29,202 bases of DNA from HGM04593 sp045634085 (GTDB taxonomy: Bacteria; Bacteroidota; Bacteroidia; Bacteroidales; Bacteroidaceae), in contig JAZQZM010000087.1 in NCBI GenBank assembly GCA_045634085.1, positions 1 through 29,202 of the forward strand, given 5' to 3'. Each line of letters opens with the position of its first letter. The stretch's first letter is position 1. The notes below the pieces were generated by a model. That model worked only from the letters and a program-made list of their open reading frames with translations. It was not told the origin of the DNA and did not search any database. The position numbers and the translations under genes are program-made. Positions 17,857 through 24,234 of the stretch are shown here, in pieces.

Positions 17857-19095
17857 TCATGTGGTGGCAGGCTCCTCTTCTTTTGCTTTGGTGCTGTCAA
17901 TCCATCTGTACCATTCGTTTACAAGACAGCGGTAACCCAATGCCTTCATCTGTGAGTAGCGGTAGTTGAATCTTGCCTTTGTGTGTGTTTCGCTTGCCGT
18001 GTAGCGCAGACACTCCTGCATGTAGGCGTCAATCTCCTTCAGGCTCCTGTCCGTGTTTATTACCGGGAAATACCAACGGCTCCAATTGGTCTCGTTAGGG
18101 TCGTCGCTGTCGTACAGTTTCCTGTTGAACCTTTTGATGAATGCCCTAACCGCCATGTTCTCCTCCTTGCCTTTCCTGTTCTTCCAGCGTATGAGAGCAC
18201 GCGCTTTCCTGCGCATCTTGCCCTTGAGCTTCTCCTTTGAAATGCGGCTTATGTCAATGATACCGCCCCTGTAGCTGAATCCCAGGAAACTCCACTCTTC
18301 GCCCGGCAGGGTAGTGACCTCCTTCTCCCGGTTCACAGCCAGCCCCTTGTCGTTGATGTGCGCGAAGATTATTCTCTTTGCCTCCTCAAGTGCCTCCAAA
18401 TGCTTTGCAAACACAATAATGTCATCCGAGTAGCGGCAGTATACAATGTTATCCCTGTTGTCAAACTCCTTGTCAAGTTCCGTCAAGTACAGGTTCGATA
18501 AGAATACCGCCAATGGTGTCCCGGCCATCACACCCTTCTTCTCCTCGACAATCTTCTTGCCCACTTTTACATACGGGTTGCCAAGCAGGCTCCGAGTGAA
18601 CGCAAGGAACTTCCTGTCATGCTCAAAAACCATCTCAAGCATTCCAAGCATCCTGTCCACATCAATGGAGTTGAAGTAGTTGCTTATATCAATCTTGTAG
18701 GAATAATGGTTGTTGATGTCGGGTGTACAAGTAATTTTTCTTATGGCTTTTTTAACTCCGCTGTTTACTCTGAACGAGTAGAGGTTAGGCGAGAATAGAT
18801 GGTCGTGCTCCCTCACAAGCAGGTGGGTGAGCAACTTCGTTACAAGGTTTTCCTCACGCCTGAATGTGTAGACAACACGTTTCTTCTGCTTGCCAATCTT
18901 TGCAATCTCCTTTTTTACGGGCAACGAGAACGGCTCCCCTGCAAGAATCTTCTCCACGCATGCGAGATACTGCCCTTTCTCAATGAAACGCTTTAGTTCC
19001 CGGCTCTCGGCCTGCGACAGATACCCATCGTTCAGTTTGCATTCATAAAAGGCATCCCATGTCTCTCTTTGGGCTATCCGGTGCAGTATTGACAT
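17857..19095 (-). CDS. Reverse transcriptase, unassigned (UG/DRT-like) group
   Basis: A 412-residue RNA-directed DNA polymerase. ATG 19095 (MSILHRI) is chosen; the frame stays open 44 codons upstream to a TTG at 19227, but that stretch forms hairpins. Visible RT motifs: KIDISNYFNSID with Asp136, GTPLAVFLSN at 192-201, YSDD at 222-225 (catalytic Asp224/225) and FLGF at 270-273. The C-terminal 130 residues are basic and helical (thumb or RNA-binding; KMRRKARALIRW ... MKALGYRCLVNEWYRW). It lacks the retron NAxxH and VTG motifs, the DGR SQ motif, and an intron maturase or HNH domain, and no intron RNA boundaries are seen. This leaves the 'unknown group' RTs, many of which are phage-defence (DRT) enzymes. 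The RT has no protein partner adjacent in the same transcript, and a structured RNA candidate lies just upstream. The family call is inference. Confidence 0.85.
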   Translation of the reverse strand: MSILHRIAQRETWDAFYECKLNDGYLSQAESRELKRFIEKGQYLACVEKILAGEPFSLPVKKEIAKIGKQKKRVVYTFRREENLVTKLLTHLLVREHDHLFSPNLYSFRVNSGVKKAIRKITCTPDINNHYSYKIDISNYFNSIDVDRMLGMLEMVFEHDRKFLAFTRSLLGNPYVKVGKKIVEEKKGVMAGTPLAVFLSNLYLTELDKEFDNRDNIVYCRYSDDIIVFAKHLEALEEAKRIIFAHINDKGLAVNREKEVTTLPGEEWSFLGFSYRGGIIDISRISKEKLKGKMRRKARALIRWKNRKGKEENMAVRAFIKRFNRKLYDSDDPNETNWSRWYFPVINTDRSLKEIDAYMQECLRYTASETHTKARFNYRYSQMKALGYRCLVNEWYRWIDSTKAKEEEPATT

Positions 19096-19112
19096 ATTTG
19101 AAAATATAAAAA

Positions 19113-19287
19113 AGAAAGAGGAGAAGAGTCTTTGAACTACGTTCAAGGAGCCTGAATAGGCCAGGAATGGCCATGACGGCCTATGCAGGATTCGACACCG
19201 AACCTTACCCTCGCCGGCTACCTGCAAAGTCTTTTAATGTGGTGGGGCTGTGTTCGCAGCAGGTGCTTGATGCTTTCTCCTCTTTCT
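19113..19287 (-). ncRNA. Candidate structured non-coding RNA upstream of the RT (msr/msd- or DRT-type)
   Basis: Read on the RT strand, AGAAAGAGGAGAA (19287-19275) is perfectly complementary over 13 bases to TTCTCCTCTTTCT (19125-19113), which runs into a T-rich stretch before the RT start at 19095. The 5' arm is followed at once by AGC (19274-19272), as the a1 arm of retron RNA is followed by its priming guanosine. Inside the arms: a GCTG/CAGC hairpin overlapping an ACCTGC/GCAGGT pairing (19220-19264), a T-arm-like hairpin (19187-19205), a strong stem CCTG-TAGGCC / GGCCTA-CAGG (19151-19189) and TTGAAC / GTTCAA (19132-19146). Retrons and DRT2 carry their RNA in exactly this place. Base pairing is seen; transcription and role are inference. 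Confidence 0.55.
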
Positions 19288-19329
19288 GTGGTTTTTTTGT
19301 TCTTTCTGTTTTGTTATTCAAAATGCCAA

Positions 19330-19402
19330 GTAACATCCTTTACTTACCCTCGGCTTTAATTTCTGCGCTGTCGAAGCATCGCTGCAACGCTTCAATTTGT
19401 GT
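19330..19402 (-). terminator. Hairpins downstream of the 548-residue gene
   Basis: On the minus strand GAAGC / GCTTC (about 19396-19376) and AAGTAA / TTACTT with a 6-base loop (about 19345-19328) follow the stop at 19410. Neither has a clear T run; they may separate the upstream gene from the RNA/RT unit. Confidence 0.3.
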
Positions 19403-19409
19403 ATATCTT

Positions 19410-21056
19410 TTATTCTTCAAGCTTTATCTGCAGAGTAGGATATTTCTTGAGTATAGCATATCCTAACACATCCGCCTCGTTCGCTTCTCCTTCGACAATC
19501 AGGTCGCCGTTCTTCTCCGATGCATAAAGCACATTTCCACGGTATTTGGGCTCTTTGGGGGCTGTACCCACAAGTTCGTGCATAATCTTGTTTATCGGTG
19601 CATAAATGCCAAACTCGTTATCCAATGGCATTGTGGCATGTTGTTCTATCAAGGCTTTAAGTTCGACGGTTGCATCGCCTTTTATGGTATACTTGAAACT
19701 TGTTGGTGTGTCCTCATATCCCGCGTATAGCTTTTCGTCATCGAGTGGGTTGTCGTCGGTGATGAGTGCAATGTCGTAATACTTCTTAGCCTTCTCCTTA
19801 TCGATGAAACGTCCAAAGCGTTCGCAACCCCAGCGGTAGATGTCGCCAAGTTTCTCGCACATCCACTTTATCTCATCGTCTATGTCGCCACGGGTTACAG
19901 AGAATTCTCTACAGTCGAGCATCTTGTGCAGAATTATGGTGTAGTCAACACAGGTGTATTCCAATAGCTCAATGATGTTCTTGTTCTTATTGCTCCAAGT
20001 TCTGCCATACTCCGTGTTGTAGAGTCTTGCAAACAGTTTCATATCTTCGTCGGTTTCCATTTCGAACAGCGGAGTGTCGCGAATTTCCCAGCGTGTAATC
20101 ATGACTTCTTCTTTGGTATCTTCGTCAACGAATTTCTCCTCCCAGTTGTGGAAACTGTTGTACATTCCCCATAGAAGAATTGCATTGAATATGTCACTGT
20201 GGCACTCATCCTCCTGCATCAGCCACTCCTTGTCCTCAGGCTTGAAATATGGCATGAAGGAGATGGGGCTTTCGGCGTTATTCATAATGGTTTCGATACG
20301 ATAATAATAGTGATAATTCTTTCTCACCTCTTCGAGTGCCAGTGCAAAGCATGCCCCTGTGTCCTTAATTGCATCAAATATTGTGGCTTTCCCCTCAAGA
20401 ACACCAGATACGCACTTCTCGCCAAGGTTCATTATTGTGTTGTCTGCCTCAATCCACTGGCCTTCACCATCCCTCATTGTGCAGTATTCGCTGATGACGG
20501 GTACATTGTCCTTGCATTCGTTCTTGTAGCATATGATTTCAACCTGTGGCAATTGCTTGCTTAGGTGCTGTAAAGTGCTGTGGCACTTCTCCTCCTCGCT
20601 TTTGCGGTCATATTCCCAGTGCAATGAACATCCTGTCTCGTTCTGTGAAACTTCGAATCCTTGCTGTTCAATGTAACCGATGTTTGAGAGCAACTCCTTG
20701 AAATGTTCTCTCTCGCAGTGTATGTTCATGCACCAAGGCTCAAAATCAACGAGCACACCGTTTTTTGACACCTTCTCCCACTGCTGGCAGGCACCGTCGC
20801 CACTGCCAAAGAAATTCAGTTTCATCTCGGGGAAGTTTGCCACCACCTTATTGATGAATTCATTGAACCTCTCTGCATTGTCGGGTTCTACTGTGCCATA
20901 ACCGAAGCCCCTCTCAAAGAATGCAAGTCCGCCATAGCCATCTTCATCGGTCAAGTCGAACTTGTATGCATTGTTAAGTTCCTTTGCGTATGCCTTGATT
21001 TTCTCGGCATCGTCTGTATTGCCGGCTCTCAAACTTAAACTCCAGAAAACTGCCAT
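19410..21056 (-). CDS. Uncharacterised 548-residue cytosolic protein
   Basis: I do not recognise this protein. It has no signal peptide or membrane segments and is rich in Glu/Asp, Trp and Cys. The N-terminal 110 residues (MAVFWSLSLRAGN ... NFFGSGDGACQQWEKVSKNG) have an alternating alpha/beta look, possibly ferredoxin-like. The middle is helical (FYFKPEDKEWLMQEDE-like composition) and residues about 400-430 carry a Sel1/TPR-like phrase KEKAKKYYDIAL. ATG 21056 is supported by a promoter 20 bases upstream at 21077-21106. It lies just upstream of the RNA/RT unit on the same strand but is separated from it by 314 bases. The style is like the other island proteins. Confidence 0.7.
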   Translation of the reverse strand: MAVFWSLSLRAGNTDDAEKIKAYAKELNNAYKFDLTDEDGYGGLAFFERGFGYGTVEPDNAERFNEFINKVVANFPEMKLNFFGSGDGACQQWEKVSKNGVLVDFEPWCMNIHCEREHFKELLSNIGYIEQQGFEVSQNETGCSLHWEYDRKSEEEKCHSTLQHLSKQLPQVEIICYKNECKDNVPVISEYCTMRDGEGQWIEADNTIMNLGEKCVSGVLEGKATIFDAIKDTGACFALALEEVRKNYHYYYRIETIMNNAESPISFMPYFKPEDKEWLMQEDECHSDIFNAILLWGMYNSFHNWEEKFVDEDTKEEVMITRWEIRDTPLFEMETDEDMKLFARLYNTEYGRTWSNKNKNIIELLEYTCVDYTIILHKMLDCREFSVTRGDIDDEIKWMCEKLGDIYRWGCERFGRFIDKEKAKKYYDIALITDDNPLDDEKLYAGYEDTPTSFKYTIKGDATVELKALIEQHATMPLDNEFGIYAPINKIMHELVGTAPKEPKYRGNVLYASEKNGDLIVEGEANEADVLGYAILKKYPTLQIKLEE

Positions 21057-21076
21057 AGTATGATGTTATATTATTG

Positions 21077-21106
21077 CAAATATAGTGATTCTGCGTGATT
21101 TTCAAG
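21077..21106 (-). promoter_or_regulatory. Promoter of the 548-residue gene
   Basis: Minus strand: CTTG at 21106-21103, 18 bases, then TATATTTG at 21084-21077, a perfect TAnnTTTG match. The ATG is at 21056. Confidence 0.65.
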
Positions 21107-21125
21107 AATAGAGATATTACTTATT

Positions 21126-22085
21126 TCACTCCCATTGTGCTTCCCAATCAAGGATGTTTTTCCACACTTTGAGCAATGCTTCCTCCACGTTGTGTAGCGA
21201 TTGTAGGCCCAAACTTTTCATGGGCAAGCGTTTGCCCTCTTCGCTGCATACATGCCATTCGTCGTTTGTCTTAACGACACTTGTGCATAGCTTACCCGGC
21301 TCCATTTCCCCAATCTCATAGCCGAGGGTCTTTATCTCCTTTACACCTTCAAACTCATCGGGTATGTGTATTTGGTTGGCAATCTGTTTTTTGATAATAT
21401 TGGTACACAACTCATTTACTGCTTCCAGAATTGTAGTGCAGTCGTTGTCGGTTCTTTTAGCCTCCAGCACTCCTTTTATGAATGTAGCCACGTTCTCTAT
21501 TCCCTTGGGGTCGCGGATGCTCTCTCCCGGGACAGTCATGGCATCGCCAAACAGCTTCATGTGCTCCTTGTATGTCGCAGTCTCAATGTCCGGTGCAAAG
21601 AACAGCGAGTGCGCGTCGTTGTTGCGGCCATTCTGCATGGCATTCTCCTCAAGTTTCTGCCACTCCCATACCATTGGACGAATCACTGTCAGGTACTCGG
21701 GTTGCCCTAATGTAGGCAACTCTATTCTCTGTTTCTGCCCCTTCTCGCCCAGTATGCCCTCAAGCATGTTGCTTGTGCAGTAATAGGGCTTTATCAGCAC
21801 CTTTTCAATACCCTCTATCTGCGCCGCCAGTGTTGCACCGCTGCCGTATGCAACAATAAGGTCGGGCTTGTATGCGTCGGAGAGGCAGGAACATTTAATG
21901 GATATCAATGTCTGTGACGGGTTCCTGAACAACTCCACATGCATGCAGCAGTACTCCTTGTCAAGCAGCTTCATCACAGGGCTCAATGCTGCATCTTTCT
22001 TGCTGTCGAAAATGTCTCCAATGAACATTATGTGCTTTCTCTCGTCCCTTACAGGGTGATAGAATTGGTTAAGCGGTATTCTCAT
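21126..22085 (-). CDS. Uncharacterised two-domain protein (hydrolase-like N-terminus)
   Basis: A 319-residue protein. Residues 1-130 look like a small alpha/beta-hydrolase-type fold: a start 'HPVRDERKHIMFIGDIFDS', then DLIVAYGSGATLAAQI at the expected elbow (with no strict GxSxG), then KVLIKPYYCTSNML. The C-terminal 100 residues (about 217-319) form a separate module repeated as a stand-alone protein at 22829-23158 (KRLPMKSLG ... NILDWEAQW). No signal peptide is seen. The function is unknown, and hydrolase activity is only a suggestion from the pattern. It lies 69 bases upstream of the 548-residue gene. Confidence 0.7.
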   Translation of the reverse strand: MRIPLNQFYHPVRDERKHIMFIGDIFDSKKDAALSPVMKLLDKEYCCMHVELFRNPSQTLISIKCSCLSDAYKPDLIVAYGSGATLAAQIEGIEKVLIKPYYCTSNMLEGILGEKGQKQRIELPTLGQPEYLTVIRPMVWEWQKLEENAMQNGRNNDAHSLFFAPDIETATYKEHMKLFGDAMTVPGESIRDPKGIENVATFIKGVLEAKRTDNDCTTILEAVNELCTNIIKKQIANQIHIPDEFEGVKEIKTLGYEIGEMEPGKLCTSVVKTNDEWHVCSEEGKRLPMKSLGLQSLHNVEEALLKVWKNILDWEAQWE

Positions 22086-22137
22086 ATTTCGGTGCTGTTT
22101 TATGAACGTTTTATAAAGGTATATTAAATCTGGAAAT

Positions 22138-22725
22138 CTAAAAAATATCAGTTGCTTTTTTGCAGTTGGGTGGGAGTGTCAGCTCCTTGAGTTCAAAGCA
22201 ACCATTGAAAGCATATTCCTCTATAGATTCAACGCTGTCGGGAATAGTGATGTTTGTGAGGCTACCACAACCGGCGAAAGCATGTTCGCCAATACATGTT
22301 ACATCATTGGGGATAATTGTAGTGCAACAGCCGGCAATCAACTTGTTATTAACGGTTTCAATGACTGCATTGCAGCCTTTGCGTGAATCATATACAGGGT
22401 TACCCTCTTCCACCACAATGCAGGAAAGTGCATCGCATGCAGCAAAGATACCTTTGCCTATTTCCTGAACACCGGCAGGAATGGTTATTTTTTCAAGGCT
22501 TGTACAGTTCTCGAAAGCGAAGTTGCCTATCTTTTTCATACTGCCGGGGATTGTGATGTGGGTAAGGTTTGTGCAGTTACGGAAAGCCATGACTCCTATC
22601 TCGGTCACACCATCGGGGATTATTACACTTTTAAGCTCTGTACAATTATTAAACGCAAAATGTTTAATCTCTTTTGTACCCTGTGGAATAACTGCAATTC
22701 CATTCTTGATTTCAAAATTCTTCAT
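22138..22725 (-). CDS. BspA-type leucine-rich repeat (LRR_5) protein
   Basis: A 195-residue protein made of LRR_5 repeats of about 23 residues (IPDGVTEIGVMAFRNCTNL, IPGSMKKIGNFAFENCTSL, IPAGVQEIGKGIFAACDAL). They are interrupted by the island NPVYDSRKGCNAVIETVNNK that is common in Bacteroidales LRR proteins, then two more repeats. There is no signal peptide, so it is probably cytosolic, unlike secreted BspA. ATG 22725 (MKNFEIKNGIAVI) is set by the promoter at 22743-22774. The C-terminus (NCKKATDIF) lacks the VVEI-type end of its relatives. Confidence 0.85.
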   Translation of the reverse strand: MKNFEIKNGIAVIPQGTKEIKHFAFNNCTELKSVIIPDGVTEIGVMAFRNCTNLTHITIPGSMKKIGNFAFENCTSLEKITIPAGVQEIGKGIFAACDALSCIVVEEGNPVYDSRKGCNAVIETVNNKLIAGCCTTIIPNDVTCIGEHAFAGCGSLTNITIPDSVESIEEYAFNGCFELKELTLPPNCKKATDIF

Positions 22726-22742
22726 ACTTTTCTGTTTTTTAC

Positions 22743-22774
22743 ATAATATAGAAACCGAAGGGAAAAATTTCAAA
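22743..22774 (-). promoter_or_regulatory. Promoter of the 195-residue LRR gene
   Basis: Minus strand: TTTG (22774-22771), 20 bases ending GGTTTC, then TATATTAT (22750-22743). The same layout is found at 23664-23695 and 27397-27428. Confidence 0.65.
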
Positions 22775-22828
22775 GTCAAGCGTAAATTTTAAGATAAGTT
22801 AACACTGTGGATTTAAAAACATCGCCAT

Positions 22829-23158
22829 TCAATTCCATTGTGCCTCCCAATCAAGGATGCCTTCCCACACCTCGAGCAATGCATCCTCCACATTGTGCAG
22901 CGACTGCATGCCCAAACTGTTTATGGGCAATCGCTTGCCCTCTTTGTTGCATACATGCCATTCGTCGTATGCCTTTACAACACCCATGCATATTTTGCCC
23001 TGTGCCATTTCCTCAATCTCATATCCACGGGTGTCTATCACCTTTGTCCCTTCAAAACTCTCGGGAATGTGCATCTGGTTCTCTATCTGCTTTTTCCGGA
23101 TATTGTTGCACAGATCATTAATGCCGGTCACTATAGTAGGTGTGTTATTATTCCCCAT
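22829..23158 (-). CDS. Stand-alone copy of the C-terminal module of the 21126-22085 protein
   Basis: A 109-residue protein. From residue 8 it aligns without gaps to the last ~102 residues of the 319-residue protein (shared KKQI, NQ.HIP, GYEI.EM, DEWHVC, EGKRLP, SLHNVE.AL, ILDWEAQW), about two thirds identical by eye. Either it is a partial duplication or the module works on its own. ATG 23158 follows a short unrelated start (MGNNNTPT). It lies 56 bases after the 140-residue gene. No function is known. Confidence 0.7.
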   Translation of the reverse strand: MGNNNTPTIVTGINDLCNNIRKKQIENQMHIPESFEGTKVIDTRGYEIEEMAQGKICMGVVKAYDEWHVCNKEGKRLPINSLGMQSLHNVEDALLEVWEGILDWEAQWN

Positions 23159-23182
23159 ATTCCTGTACGCTTTTACATGTGG

Positions 23183-23209
23183 TTTTCGCGCCCGGTTGGG
23201 CGCAGAAAA
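23183..23209. terminator. Hairpin between the 140- and 109-residue genes
   Basis: GCGCCC GGTT GGGCGC (23188-23203), flanked by TTTTC / GAAAA that extend the stem with one bulged base. It lies just behind the stop of the 140-residue gene and lacks a T run on the minus strand. Confidence 0.45.
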
Positions 23210-23214
23210 CTTGT

Positions 23215-23637
23215 TTATTTGATTTTGTCAGCCTTTTTCTCCAGGAAATCCCCAAGTGTAGTACCGCACTCGGCGGTTTGGGCGAATTTCTGTTTTTTCT
23301 CGTTCCACTCGCCCTCGACTCTTGCGCCCAGGAGTTCCTGTTTTTCCTCTTCGCTCATTTCGCTTAGCCTGCGGCCGCGGCTAATGAAAGATTTGGCATC
23401 GAGCATGTATTTGTTTATGCCAATTGTGATGAAGCAGATCTCGTCGCCGGTTTTGGGGTTGGTGAGGACTTTGCCTTTGTAGTCCTTGAGGTCGAACTTT
23501 TTCCTGTGCCTGAAGGTGAGCTCGTTGCCGTTGCGCTCCTTGAGTTCAAAGAACCACCATTTGTCATAGGCGGCTGTGCGTTTGTGTGCCGGTTTGTCAA
23601 TGATGTAACTGTGGTTGAAGTCGAATGTCTTAGCCAT
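23215..23637 (-). CDS. Uncharacterised 140-residue protein
   Basis: I do not recognise this protein. It is basic, cytosolic in composition, starts MAKTFDFNHSYIIDKPAHKR and has two aromatic-rich beta segments (YDKWWFFELKERNGNELTF, DEICFITIGINKYM), then a charged helical C-terminal half (RRLSEMSEEEKQELLGARV) and a Lys-rich end. It is transcribed from a promoter of the same type as the neighbouring LRR genes (23664-23695). Confidence 0.65.
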   Translation of the reverse strand: MAKTFDFNHSYIIDKPAHKRTAAYDKWWFFELKERNGNELTFRHRKKFDLKDYKGKVLTNPKTGDEICFITIGINKYMLDAKSFISRGRRLSEMSEEEKQELLGARVEGEWNEKKQKFAQTAECGTTLGDFLEKKADKIK

Positions 23638-23663
23638 AATAGTGATGTTTTTAAGTTACATAC

Positions 23664-23695
23664 ATAATATGGAAACAGAGAAGCCAAATTTCAAA
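23664..23695 (-). promoter_or_regulatory. Promoter of the 140-residue gene
   Basis: Minus strand: TTTG (23695-23692), 20 bases ending GTTTC, then CATATTAT (23671-23664). Spacing and core are the same as at 22743-22774. Confidence 0.55.
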
Positions 23696-23728
23696 AATAG
23701 ACCGTTTATTTAAGACTTTTTAACAAAA

Positions 23729-23760
23729 CATCACGCACCCTCACTATGGGGTGCGTGATG
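23729..23760 (-). terminator. Terminator hairpin of the LRR 3' cassette (copy A)
   Basis: A 12-bp perfect stem, CATCACGCACCC / GGGTGCGTGATG, with an 8-base loop, followed on the minus strand by TTTTGTTAAAAA. It is nearly the same as the hairpin at 27464-27492. Confidence 0.75.
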
Positions 23761-23782
23761 TCCGTAAGAGTAGTGTATATAC

Positions 23783-23956
23783 TCAGATTTCCACTACAAG
23801 CTTCGCCAAGTCTTCATTGTTAAGCAACTCTTTGAAATAGTCGCCCTTGCCGGCAGGTACTTTAATGCTTTTAACATTCTGGCAATCGTAGCACATCTCA
23901 TCCCCAATGAATATCACGCTGTCAGGAAGCGTTATGCTTTTAAGACTCGTGCACCA
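23783..23956 (-). pseudogene. 3' remnant of an LRR_5 gene
   Basis: In the frame ending at TGA 23783-23785 the minus strand reads WCTSLKSITLPDSV, IFIGDEMCYDCQNVKSIKVP, then AGKGDYFKELL ... KLVVEI. This is the last two repeats and the C-terminal cap of a BspA-type protein. A TAA in the same frame lies only a few codons upstream and no start exists, so the gene has lost its 5' part. The missing part is replaced by an unrelated open frame (23932-24198) that crosses the junction in another phase. Confidence 0.75.
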
Positions 23957-24219
23957 ACACAGGTTTTACCATCACAATAATTGTACGAATTCGGTTTTTC
24001 AGATATGCTTGAATAAAAGTATTCTTTATATTTTATCTCATAGCTCTCAACAAATCTGTTCTTTAGTTCTACTAGTTCAGAATCACTTAATTGTTGATTG
24101 CTTGTTTCAAATACAACCGAGCGTAATTTGTTATCAATAAATTTAAAATAACAAACATCCCATTTTGCATCGGCCCAGATAACATTTTTAATCTCCACAC
24201 CCTGATTATAGTGCGATTC
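23932..24219 (-). pseudogene. Orphan coding fragment joined to the LRR remnant
   Basis: An open frame of about 95 codons (VEIKNVIWADAKWDVCYF, FETSNQQLSDSELVELKNRF, YKEYFYSSISEKPNSYNY) has a protein-like composition but no ATG; GTG 24198 is the best in-frame start. Its last codons run into the LRR remnant out of phase and stop there. I read it as a piece of another gene fused by recombination; a genuine short gene starting at GTG is the alternative. I do not recognise the family. It begins within 40 bases of the stop of the 748-residue gene. Confidence 0.45.
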
Positions 24220-24234
24220 TAATTAGTCTACTAC

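Noticed and set aside
17857..19095. RT as part of a diversity-generating retroelement that varies the nearby LRR repeats
   Set aside because: The RT lacks the DGR (I/L)GxxxSQ motif, no accessory Avd-like gene and no template/variable repeat pair were seen, and differences between LRR units are not limited to adenines.
17857..19095. RT as a group II intron maturase
   Set aside because: No X/D/HNH domains follow the RT core and no intron domain V/VI-like structure was found downstream; a strong terminator-like hairpin follows at once.
19187..19205. tRNA T-arm (GGTTCG ... CGAATCC on the minus strand)
   Set aside because: No acceptor, D or anticodon arm could be fitted around it; it is better read as one hairpin of the RNA candidate.
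19096..19227. N-terminal extension of the RT by 44 residues from TTG 19227
   Set aside because: The stretch is open but forms the hairpins of the RNA candidate, has an unlikely composition and a weak start; ATG 19095 has an A/T-rich leader usual for this phylum.
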